Positions 9,225 to 16,363 of a stretch of 35,842 nt of DNA are shown piece by piece. Within the stretch, counting starts at the first letter, position 1. Each line of letters begins with the position of its first letter. The notes below the pieces were generated by a model, which saw only the letters and a program-made list of their open reading frames with translations, had not been told where the DNA came from and did not search any database. The DNA is from Methanobacteriota archaeon (GTDB taxonomy: Archaea; Thermoplasmatota; Poseidoniia; Poseidoniales; Poseidoniaceae), in contig PAQE01000029.1 of NCBI GenBank assembly GCA_002709705.1, positions 36,360-72,201 of the forward strand, given 5' to 3'. The position numbers and the translations under genes were made by a program.

Positions 9225-9325
9225 GGCTACCCATTCACGCTCCTTGCAGGTGGCTCATAAGGGCTACCACATAATCCACTATCTCCTAGGGAAGGTTCAT
9301 TCCCCTCAAACTGATGGCCTAGTAC

Positions 9326-9919
9326 ATGTCGGTTCCTCAGCAACTACGCAACGACCCACGATGGGCTCGCCTTGTGGATTTAGTCAGAGAGTTAGCATTT
9401 CTCGACGGCGGCAGTGATGAAGCATTCACTTTAGCCAGCGGTAGAACTTCACGTTGGTTTTTCGATATGAAGCCCGTAATGATGCATCCTGAAGCAGGGC
9501 GCCTTGTGGGTCAGTTGATGAATGCACGGTGCGATGAAATCGGAGCCGATTTCGTCGGAGGATTGGAACTAGGGGCTGTTCCATTGGCTGCACTGGTAGT
9601 TGCTACCGATTTTACATCAGATAGACTGGGTTTCATGGTTCGAAAGCAAGCCAAAGGACGTGGCGGTAGAAAGACAAACAACCCACCAGGAATCGAAGGG
9701 GCATCGATTTCAGAAGGCGGTAAAGTGATTATTTTAGAGGACGTTACCACTACTGGAGGTTCTGCAATCCAAGCAGTCAAGAGAATAGAGGAAGAGACAA
9801 CCTGTGAAGTCGTAGCAGTAATCAGTATTCTGGACAGGCAAGAAGGTGGAAAAGAAGCATTTGAAGACGCTGGAATCCAATTCGAGAGCCTATTGGTTCG
9901 CTCCGATATATCAGGGTGA
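9326..9919 (+). CDS. pyrE: Orotate phosphoribosyltransferase
   Basis: The enzyme joins orotate to PRPP, giving orotidine 5'-phosphate in pyrimidine synthesis. The PRPP-binding motif VIILEDVTTTGGS is at 134-146, with the flexible catalytic loop before it (VRKQAKGRGGRK, about 105-116). The early FTLASGRTSRWFFD segment (34-47) matches the OPRT substrate loop (usual F-x-L-x-S-G-x-x-S). At 197 aa it is a normal single-domain type I PRTase, not fused to OMP decarboxylase. ATG 9326 is the first start after the divergent DP2 gene. The gene overlaps the downstream methyltransferase by four bases (GTGA), so the two are coupled. Confidence 0.93.
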   Translation: MSVPQQLRNDPRWARLVDLVRELAFLDGGSDEAFTLASGRTSRWFFDMKPVMMHPEAGRLVGQLMNARCDEIGADFVGGLELGAVPLAALVVATDFTSDRLGFMVRKQAKGRGGRKTNNPPGIEGASISEGGKVIILEDVTTTGGSAIQAVKRIEEETTCEVVAVISILDRQEGGKEAFEDAGIQFESLLVRSDISG

Positions 9920-11145
9920 ATAATTTGGATTTGAATCCTAGTGACGCTGACCTTGACGGCCCTACAGCAAACGATTCTACTGCTCCGGAAGGTTTGGTTT
10001 TTCATTATGCAGATGAGGCCAAACCCCTGGCAACTCCATGGCAGGTTGCAGTCGAGAGAGCTAAGATGATTAGGAAATGCAATTTACCCAGTGGTGCTAT
10101 TTTGGATCCCGCCTGTGGAAGTGGGATTCAGTTAGCAGCCTATTGTGCCATGCTAAACCGTGAAGGCTACGGTATTGAAATGGATAAATCTACAGCAATG
10201 GCTGCAAATTCAAATCTCAAAAGAGTGGCCGATTTTGGATTTGGACAATCGTTGTTATCCTCGACTATCAGAATAGGTGATGGAACAATCGGTGAATCCA
10301 AGCAAAAGTTTGCCATGTTACATCTGGACCCCGCAAGGCCGAGGAATTCTCGTACTCATGGGCTTGATGAAATGGCACCTAAACTGCCTGAAATTTTTGA
10401 AGCTTGGAAAGATAAATTGAATCATGGTGATAGAGGGCCAGCAATTTTGTTAGATTTATCACCTCGATTGGGTGATAGTCAACGCATTGAAGTTGAAGAA
10501 ATAGTCGAAACATTCTGGCCTAATATTGGGAAAACATGGGTGTGGACTAGCCGAGGGAGAGGCCGAGTCGACAGGTTATCATTGTGGGTAGGGCAGTTAT
10601 CCACTCCAAATATATCTCGCAGATATGTTCGTATTCCGCCAGACATCAAAGACAAACCACTGGTCATAGAAGGCGATTTTCAAGAAATATCAAGCCACAG
10701 AAAACCCCCGAGAAAAGGAGAACATGTTAGCATATTGGATGCAGCATTAGTGGAATCAGGCCTTGCGTTAAATTTTCTGAGAGATTTAATCCCTGGACAA
10801 GAGATTTCTTGGAGTATTGTCGAAGGACGCAGGCCACAAATTCATCATCCAGAGCCAATTAATTTTGAGAATAAGCAAGAGAGGATGCTCATTCAGGCCA
10901 CAGGGCGAATTGTGAAATTAGTTCATTCCGATTTGTCTATTGATACAATCTCGCGCCTTGTGGACGCATCTAGAGAGTATGGATTTGGAAAATTGACCCT
11001 ACGGGTCGCACTAGAACCGCAATTACAACCAAGACTTCAAGGAAGCCTAGACAGACAACTTTCTTCCAAGGGGGGCGTGCATGTTGGATTTGTTGCGAAA
11101 CAACCCCACGATTCTATGCTACTTTTGTGCCTTGAAACACAATAG
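9916..11145 (+). CDS. SAM-dependent methyltransferase with THUMP-like C-terminal domain
   Basis: A Rossmann-fold class I methyltransferase domain is clear: motif I ILDPACGSG at 62-70, the acidic end of strand 2 (GIEMD, 86-90) and motif IV HLDPARPR at 136-143. The DPAR motif IV resembles the 'THUMP-like domain' methyltransferases rather than N6-adenine (NPPY) enzymes, and is related to the DPPR motif of RNA m5U/m5C-type enzymes. The C-terminal 200 residues would be the THUMP-like/RNA-binding part. An RNA substrate is inferred; the target is unknown. The GTG start at 9916 overlaps the pyrE stop. The next gene, rps13, begins 144 bp later with its own leader. Confidence 0.75.
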   Translation: MNNLDLNPSDADLDGPTANDSTAPEGLVFHYADEAKPLATPWQVAVERAKMIRKCNLPSGAILDPACGSGIQLAAYCAMLNREGYGIEMDKSTAMAANSNLKRVADFGFGQSLLSSTIRIGDGTIGESKQKFAMLHLDPARPRNSRTHGLDEMAPKLPEIFEAWKDKLNHGDRGPAILLDLSPRLGDSQRIEVEEIVETFWPNIGKTWVWTSRGRGRVDRLSLWVGQLSTPNISRRYVRIPPDIKDKPLVIEGDFQEISSHRKPPRKGEHVSILDAALVESGLALNFLRDLIPGQEISWSIVEGRRPQIHHPEPINFENKQERMLIQATGRIVKLVHSDLSIDTISRLVDASREYGFGKLTLRVALEPQLQPRLQGSLDRQLSSKGGVHVGFVAKQPHDSMLLLCLETQ

Positions 11146-11289
11146 GCTTTTAGCACCACGAACAGAGGGTGAGGAAATAGCGAATCTGTGGCGCAGTCTC
11201 GCGAATGATGAATCGCGGTCTTGATATAGGGGAGGTTTGTCGCAAAGTCGCTCGACATCATGTTGTACGCGTTAATCAGGTGAACTGTA
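11146..11289 (+). promoter_or_regulatory. Candidate promoter/leader of the ribosomal protein-RpoD operon
   Basis: This is the longest gap in the plus-strand run, so a promoter for the rps13 operon is expected here. A weak TATA-like GATATA sits at 11223-11228, about 60 bases before the rps13 ATG. An inverted repeat (CGCGA at 11201-11205, TCGCG at 11214-11218) lies just upstream of it, and AGGTGA at 11279-11284 is a plausible ribosome site. The TATA match is poor, so the promoter position is tentative. Confidence 0.3.
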
Positions 11290-11751
11290 ATGGCTAATGA
11301 ACAAGAATTGGGAGACGACTTCTCCTACATGCTTCGAATGGCAGATACCGATATAGACGGTTTGAGGCCACTTAGGACTGCGCTAACTGCGGTCCGCGGT
11401 GTTGGAGACCGTACTGCAGCTAATATCTGCAGAATAACAGGTTTCGACCCTAGTATGAAGGCTGGACACCTTGATACCGCTCAGCAGGAAACATTGCGTG
11501 AAGCGATTGAGAACTACGCTCAAAATGTCCCATTATGGATGCTGAACCGTCAGCGCGACTTAGAATCTGGAGATGAACTACATCTTTCCGGACAAGATCT
11601 CAAACTCACTCACGAAGACGACATCTCTCGTCTACGTTCAATCAAGTGCTACCGTGGAGTTCGCCATGCTGGCGGCCACAAAGTACGAGGACAGCGCGGC
11701 CGTTCCAACGGTCGTTTTGGTCTGACTCTTGGAGTACAGCGAAAGAAGTGA
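11290..11751 (+). CDS. rps13: 30S ribosomal protein uS13
   Basis: uS13 sits in the head of the small subunit and contacts uS19 and the P-site tRNA. The helix-hairpin region LRTALTAVRGVGDRTAANI (about 28-46) and the C-terminal basic segment RHAGGHKVRGQRGRSNG (about 125-141) are diagnostic. The 153-residue length and the N-terminal extension DFSYMLRMADTDIDG are archaeal/eukaryotic in type. It is the first gene of the set uS13-uS4-uS11-RpoD, the standard archaeal order. AGGTGA upstream of ATG 11290 supports the start. uS4 follows after 15 bp. Confidence 0.97.
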   Translation: MANEQELGDDFSYMLRMADTDIDGLRPLRTALTAVRGVGDRTAANICRITGFDPSMKAGHLDTAQQETLREAIENYAQNVPLWMLNRQRDLESGDELHLSGQDLKLTHEDDISRLRSIKCYRGVRHAGGHKVRGQRGRSNGRFGLTLGVQRKK

Positions 11752-11766
11752 TAGGGGGAATAAGAT

Positions 11767-12426
11767 ATGGGACATCCAAAATTTGCTCGACCTAAATACG
11801 ATACCCCTCCTCACCCTTGGAAGGCTGACAGAATCGAAGAAGAACACGCAATCAAAGCAAACCACGGTCTAAAGAACATGACCGAGATTTGGAAAGCCAA
11901 GTCTGCTCTGCGCCGTATTCGTGGCCAAGCAATGAAGTTGATTGGTCGTGTTGATACTTCTGAAGGCCACTATGCTCGCGAGAAGGATGCTCTGCTTGCT
12001 TCCCTAAACCGCAAGGGACTGATTGCAACCGACGCAATTCTTGACGACATCCTTTCGCTAACTGCTGAAGACATCCTTAATCGCCGTTTACAGGCTCAAG
12101 TCTACTACAAGGGTCTAGCATGCTCGATGAAGCAGGCAAGACAACTAGTAACTCACGGACAGATTTGTATTGGCGACCAGAAGGTCACAATCCCGTCTTA
12201 CCCAGTCACCAGAGACGAAGAAGAATTGATTCGCTACCACCCTCGCTCCAATCTAAACGATGAAAACCACATTATTCGTCAAACAATCTTGGGAGTTCGT
12301 GAATCTGCTGAATACGCAGATGATGAAGTGGATCCTGAATTTTCACAATCCGAAGCATCAGAAGTCAACGAATCGGCTGACGATGCTCCTAAAGCAGAAG
12401 ACACAGTTGTCGGAGGCGGTGAATGA
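11767..12426 (+). CDS. rps4: 30S ribosomal protein uS4 with acidic C-terminal tail
   Basis: uS4 is a primary 16S rRNA binding protein of the small-subunit body. The N-terminus GHPKFARPKYDTPPHPW is the archaeal uS4 signature, and the S4 RNA-binding domain covers about 105-165 (LNRRLQAQVYYKGLACSMKQ followed by TIPSYPV). After about residue 180 the protein continues in an acidic, Ser/Ala-rich tail (ADDEVDPEFSQSEASEV) that is not part of the core fold and looks disordered. An SD (AGGGGG) lies at about 11754-11759, before ATG 11767. The stop overlaps the start of rps11 in an ATGA arrangement. Confidence 0.97.
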   Translation: MGHPKFARPKYDTPPHPWKADRIEEEHAIKANHGLKNMTEIWKAKSALRRIRGQAMKLIGRVDTSEGHYAREKDALLASLNRKGLIATDAILDDILSLTAEDILNRRLQAQVYYKGLACSMKQARQLVTHGQICIGDQKVTIPSYPVTRDEEELIRYHPRSNLNDENHIIRQTILGVRESAEYADDEVDPEFSQSEASEVNESADDAPKAEDTVVGGGE

Positions 12427-12806
12427 TGCGCAAGGCTATCATCAACATCTTCTCTAGTTACAACAACGTGTTGTTAACTGCAACTGACTTGACAGGTGCT
12501 GAAACCATTGCAACATGCTCCGGTGGACAAGTTGTCAAGTCATCCAAGGACTCCGGTGGGCAGTTCGCCGCAACACGCGCAGCTGAGCGAATGGCCGACC
12601 AACTAAAGGAGAAAGAATTCACACAGGTCATCGTCAAGTACCGTGGCCCGGGTGGTAACAAGTCAAACAATACAGGTCCAGGAGCACAGGCAGCAATCCG
12701 TGCTCTAACTCGTGCAGGAGTAACGGTTACTCGTATCGAAGATGTAACTCCGATAGCTCACGATGGTACGAAGAAGAAGGGTGGCCGCCGTGGCCGCCGT
12801 GTCTGA
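12423..12806 (+). CDS. rps11: 30S ribosomal protein uS11
   Basis: uS11 lies on the small-subunit platform near the mRNA exit. Recognisable segments are SSYNNVLLTATDLTG at 11-25, the glycine-rich YRGPGGNKSNNTGPGAQAA, and the archaeal C-terminus TPIAHDGTKKKGGRRGRRV. Length 127 aa is normal. Two ATGs in tandem (12423 and 12426) open the gene inside the end of rps4; either could be used, and translational coupling to rps4 is likely. RpoD follows after 18 bp. Confidence 0.97.
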   Translation: MMRKAIINIFSSYNNVLLTATDLTGAETIATCSGGQVVKSSKDSGGQFAATRAAERMADQLKEKEFTQVIVKYRGPGGNKSNNTGPGAQAAIRALTRAGVTVTRIEDVTPIAHDGTKKKGGRRGRRV

Positions 12807-12824
12807 TTATTTGAGGTGTTGAAA

Positions 12825-13751
12825 ATGAAGGCGCAAGTAGTAGATGGTTGGCCAAAGGACAACAAAATTAGAATTATTCTTTCTGAAACAAATGCCGCTC
12901 AGGTGAACAGTCTTCGCCGTGCAATTTTAGCAGATGTTCCAAAGATGGCTATTACCAAGGTTCGCTTCGAACAAGGTGTAACACAGGATAACCAAGGAGA
13001 GGTCATTGAGTCAGTCAATGTATTGCCGGATGAAGTGCTAGCGCACCGTCTTGCTATGGTTCCTGTTCCTACATTTTTGGAGGAGTTCGTGTTCCCAGAG
13101 GATGACCCAAACAACGAGAATCTTCCGGAAGACCAGTGGGGCTCACCGTTGTCACAGATTATCTATCATCTTTCAATTAGAGGACCTAGCTCTGATTCTG
13201 ATGAAGATTTCAAGACAGTTTATGCTGGTGACTTGAATGTACTTGGAGAAACCAAGTTGCAAATCAAGGATGAGCACAAGCGAATTCCACTAACGATTCT
13301 TTCCAAGGGCCAATATCTAGAATTGTATGCTTACGCTACTTTAGGCCGTGGAAGAGACCACGCAAAGTGGTGTCCAGCAGCTGCAGTAACCTTCCAGCCA
13401 AGGCAGAAGGCGACCCTTGCAAAACCAAAGAAAGCGAAAGTATTGTTTGATCTAAATCTGACTTCAAAGTCTGGACTTGCAATCGATTCCAAGTTGTTCA
13501 CAAACAAGGAATGCACAGATGTTGACGCGGTTCTTGACTTGGAGAGGGCACTTCACCAAGTTGGATATGGAACCGGCCGTGATGAAGCATTCGACAATGC
13601 GATTGTCATGGAGGATATCGAAGGAGAATATGTATTCTCATTCGAATCTGATGGCTCACTTCCTGCTGAAGAAATCTTCAACAGGGCTTGCTCTGAACTA
13701 GTCTCTCGTTTCGAGAAGATTACCAGCGAAGTCGATGCAGCACTTGCTTGA
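12825..13751 (+). CDS. rpoD: RNA polymerase subunit Rpo3 (RpoD)
   Basis: Rpo3 pairs with Rpo11 to form the assembly platform of archaeal RNA polymerase, equivalent to the bacterial alpha dimer and eukaryotic RPB3/RPB11. The motif ETNAAQVNSLRRAILADVP and the segment LPDEVLAHRLAMVPVP are diagnostic of the alpha/D family. The start is set at ATG 12825, six bases after GAGGTG; a GTG at 12816 lies inside that ribosome site and is rejected. The ferredoxin-like D3 region (about 220-265) contains only one cysteine (NKEC) and no CxxCxxC, so an iron-sulfur cluster is not expected. The gene closes the ribosomal cluster, but pantoate kinase follows instead of the usual rpl18e/rpl13/rps9. Confidence 0.96.
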   Translation: MKAQVVDGWPKDNKIRIILSETNAAQVNSLRRAILADVPKMAITKVRFEQGVTQDNQGEVIESVNVLPDEVLAHRLAMVPVPTFLEEFVFPEDDPNNENLPEDQWGSPLSQIIYHLSIRGPSSDSDEDFKTVYAGDLNVLGETKLQIKDEHKRIPLTILSKGQYLELYAYATLGRGRDHAKWCPAAAVTFQPRQKATLAKPKKAKVLFDLNLTSKSGLAIDSKLFTNKECTDVDAVLDLERALHQVGYGTGRDEAFDNAIVMEDIEGEYVFSFESDGSLPAEEIFNRACSELVSRFEKITSEVDAALA

Positions 13752-13795
13752 ATCGACAAAATGAGTTTTGCCGTAATGGCGAATTATCATGACCT

Positions 13796-14737
13796 ATGTC
13801 GTATAGCGTAAGCACGATGAGTGAAGTCACTGTTCAAGTCGGAGGCCACGTGACTCTCCTTTTTTCAGTTCACTCCAAATCTCTACTTGCTAGAAATCAA
13901 GGCTCCAAAGGAGCTGGATTCTGTCTTGAGGACGGCGTTTTATCGACGGTGAAGATTCTGAATAAAGGCCCGGATAAGATTACAGTAACTTCAATGGATG
14001 GCAGTCTGTTCGAAAAGGGGGAACAATTGTACCTTGAGATGTTGAACTCATTTAGGGAGGTATTCAAGATCGAATCAGCAGTAAGCATTGATGTTCAATT
14101 AGAGTTGCCAGTTTCACAAGGCTTTGGAATGTCTGCAGCTGGATTACTAGCGACCAGCCTTGCTCTTGGCGAATTGTTTGACCGCGGAGATGAGGGCCAG
14201 TTAGCAAGATTGGCTCACAGAATTGAAAGAAAGTTTTCTGGAGGCCTTGGAGATATTCTTGGCCTTTGGGCAGGAGGGTGCGAACTGCGAGTTAATCCTG
14301 GTAGTCCTCCATCTCCTGGTAAGGCATACGGATTTGATGTTGGTTGCCCTGCAATTTTAGTTTGGGACCCCGAAGGAGAAAAGCACACCTCGGATTATAT
14401 TGATGACCCTGATTGGAAGATGAAGATAACAAAAGCAGGCGAAGCAGCAGTTGCGAGGTTAGAGAGACTTGATTGGAATCTCGGTGTTTGGGACAAACTA
14501 CTCGAAGAGGCAGACCGTTTTGCATTAGAATCTGGATTGCTTGATGAAAGAGCTAGAGCTAATTTGCTCAACGCAGTTGTCGAACACTCTGATGAGACGA
14601 TGAGTTGTCATTTGTGTATGCTTGGAACTTCTCTGATTGTAGTTCCAAGGAATTTGCAATTGGATTTCGATACTAGTGAATTAGCACAGAAACTAAGGGC
14701 GCTTGGCCTAGGTGTGAGAGAAACTATTCTTCAGTAA
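13796..14737 (+). CDS. Pantoate kinase (archaeal GHMP type)
   Basis: This archaeal COG1829 enzyme phosphorylates pantoate with ATP; phosphopantothenate synthetase then adds beta-alanine, the archaeal route to coenzyme A. The GHMP ATP-binding loop LPVSQGFGMSAAGL is at 104-117, where the archaeal kinases have this S/T-Q-G-[FA]-G-x-S-[AG]-A pattern. The segment RKFSGGLGDILGLWAGG (145-161) and a C-terminal domain near 230-313 complete the fold. ATG 13796 is the earliest start; an in-frame ATG at 13817 is also possible. The 3' end overlaps the convergent TPD nuclease gene by 14 bases. It follows rpoD by 44 bp and may be co-transcribed. Confidence 0.87.
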   Translation: MSYSVSTMSEVTVQVGGHVTLLFSVHSKSLLARNQGSKGAGFCLEDGVLSTVKILNKGPDKITVTSMDGSLFEKGEQLYLEMLNSFREVFKIESAVSIDVQLELPVSQGFGMSAAGLLATSLALGELFDRGDEGQLARLAHRIERKFSGGLGDILGLWAGGCELRVNPGSPPSPGKAYGFDVGCPAILVWDPEGEKHTSDYIDDPDWKMKITKAGEAAVARLERLDWNLGVWDKLLEEADRFALESGLLDERARANLLNAVVEHSDETMSCHLCMLGTSLIVVPRNLQLDFDTSELAQKLRALGLGVRETILQ

Positions 14738-15812
14738 GCTGATTTAATGGCCCTAAATCAAGGGGAGCGCAGTCTAGTAAAACCGTACCAGGTATGTACA
14801 AATTTTCACAGAAGCCATGCCTGAATACCAAAGCCCCTTGGCCCCAAGTGTCAACATATCGGCCCGCCTGTTTCACAATTTTCTTTCTTTGGAAATTGAC
14901 ATCAGCACCATAGAAATGCTTAGCGTCTATCCATGCGACAGGCTCACCGTTAATTTCTACATGATCTAAGAATAGCAAATCTGGAGTATTTACAGGTCTT
15001 CCATGTTCGGCCATTTGTTCTTTGACCATCTCACTTTGCCTTCTCACTCTCACGCCTTGTTCTTCAAACCAATCGGCGAGTATATCTTCGAATATATCTG
15101 CCCTAGAATGAGTTTCAGATTGATCTACATTACTTACTCTGTCAGCAGCTTCTGCAGATTTGAATTCGTTCCTTTCTCTCTCTTTGAATTTCGAAGGTGC
15201 ACGCAATGTTTCTTTGATTCTCGACTTTGACCACCCCATTTCTTTGAGCACCACTCTAAATATATTCATTGGAGGGAAATCGAATTTCTTTGAAAGTTCA
15301 ACGATACTCATCCCTTCTCTGTATAATCTCATAATTGCTTTTCCTCTTGCCTGAAGTTGCCCATGAGAGTAAACAGTTTTTTGTTGCAACAACGCACTTC
15401 TCAGAGACAAAGCTTGGTCCAAAGTCATGTCCAAGTCGCCAACCATCTCTCCAATCTCTGCCACCCTTTCGTCTGAAAGCCATCCGAATTCACCCCTACG
15501 GACTACCTTTGAAGCAAGTACAGATTCAGTCTCTAAAGTTACAGGGTTGTTTTCCCATTTGAATGAGAAGCGTCTTGGCTCTTCAAAATCCTCAGGAATT
15601 GCAATAGGTAGTGGATTTTGTGCAAATCGTTCATTCGCAGCTTTTTTTGCAGCTGTTTCGTATTCTGCATGCCTTTCAATCAACAAATGTTTGGCAGTTC
15701 CACCGTGTTGTTTTGGTTTCTTAGGCCTCTTACCGCGACGGCTATTTTTCCTAGAACTGCCACCCGCCATGGAACCGTCTGGATGCCCCCGTTCCATAGA
15801 TAAACCGGTCAT
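14724..15812 (-). CDS. TPD-motif PD-(D/E)XK nuclease, CDIN1/C15orf41-like, with HTH
   Basis: The C-terminal 130 residues match the pattern of the TPD domain known from human CDIN1 (C15orf41): V-N-T-P-D-L-L-F at 274-281, a strand ending W-I-D-A-K-H at 294-299, then a Gln/Arg/Tyr helix and a hydrophobic strand with GALVFRHGF. D278, D296 and K298 fit the catalytic P-D...(D/E)-x-K triad of this nuclease fold, and E242 in the preceding helix is a likely metal ligand. A helix-turn-helix lies at about 157-193 (REGMSIVELSKKF). The first 45 residues are basic and disordered. DNA cleavage is inferred from the fold. Its start overlaps the stop of the SRPBCC-like gene by four bases; its end overlaps pantoate kinase. 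Confidence 0.75.
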   Translation of the reverse strand: MTGLSMERGHPDGSMAGGSSRKNSRRGKRPKKPKQHGGTAKHLLIERHAEYETAAKKAANERFAQNPLPIAIPEDFEEPRRFSFKWENNPVTLETESVLASKVVRRGEFGWLSDERVAEIGEMVGDLDMTLDQALSLRSALLQQKTVYSHGQLQARGKAIMRLYREGMSIVELSKKFDFPPMNIFRVVLKEMGWSKSRIKETLRAPSKFKERERNEFKSAEAADRVSNVDQSETHSRADIFEDILADWFEEQGVRVRRQSEMVKEQMAEHGRPVNTPDLLFLDHVEINGEPVAWIDAKHFYGADVNFQRKKIVKQAGRYVDTWGQGALVFRHGFCENLYIPGTVLLDCAPLDLGPLNQLTEE

Positions 15813-16282
15813 TCTATGTTAGATAAATCTGAGATGAATTGCTCAGCTTGTTTCTTCATAAACGCATTAATCTGTTTAGAGAATACTGACAGAATTATTG
15901 ATACTTCGCAACTAGCGTGTACTTCAATGCCCCCGTCATCCTGATAGAGGAATGTAATGGAAATTTGCAGATTATTCAATCCCTTAGCAATCGGGCGCTC
16001 ATTCCTGCTTTGTCCCTCTCCCAATAATTCGATTTCACAGAAATCTTCTCCTTCACGAATTGATTTAACCAACCATTTTGTTTCGATTAAGCTGCCTTTG
16101 ATTACTTGGAAAATAGCGATGTGATCCCCTTCATCCATAGATTCAGGTTTGGTTGCTAACATACTCTTAGCACTACTATTCCAGTCCGGCCATTTACTGG
16201 GATTTCTAAATGCAGCCAGTCCCTTTTTGACTTGTTCCGGGGCCATCTCTTCTCTTGCAGTATGTGAGAAAACTCTGCCCAT
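15809..16282 (-). CDS. SRPBCC (START-like) family protein, putative
   Basis: This 157-residue soluble protein has the profile of a START/polyketide-cyclase fold: an N-terminal helix, a segment with P-S-K-W-P-D-W and M-L (about 28-40), alternating beta strands (DHIAIFQVIKG, TKWLVKSIREG, DFCEIELLGEG, LQISITFLYQD, IEVHASCEVSI) and a long C-terminal helix (SKQINAFMKKQAEQFISDL). The assignment rests on that secondary structure, not on a catalytic motif, and the ligand is unknown. The downstream TPD nuclease overlaps its stop by four bases, so the two are very likely translated from one mRNA. It is divergent from the beta-propeller/TSP3 gene across about 80 bp. Confidence 0.6.
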   Translation of the reverse strand: MGRVFSHTAREEMAPEQVKKGLAAFRNPSKWPDWNSSAKSMLATKPESMDEGDHIAIFQVIKGSLIETKWLVKSIREGEDFCEIELLGEGQSRNERPIAKGLNNLQISITFLYQDDGGIEVHASCEVSIILSVFSKQINAFMKKQAEQFISDLSNIE

Positions 16283-16363
16283 GTTTATTCCAGGTTGTGA
16301 TACTGCATTGATGTTGTGGACAGTTATGGCATCAATTCAAGTGAGAGAAGCCGATGGGGGTAT

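Noticed and set aside
9225-9325. tRNA or small RNA in the DP2-pyrE gap
   Set aside because: No cloverleaf, T-loop or acceptor pairing could be found; the gap is simply a divergent promoter region. The same applies to the other short gaps.
10479-10667. Short minus-strand frame inside the methyltransferase gene
   Set aside because: Antisense shadow; no ribosome site, no recognisable domain.
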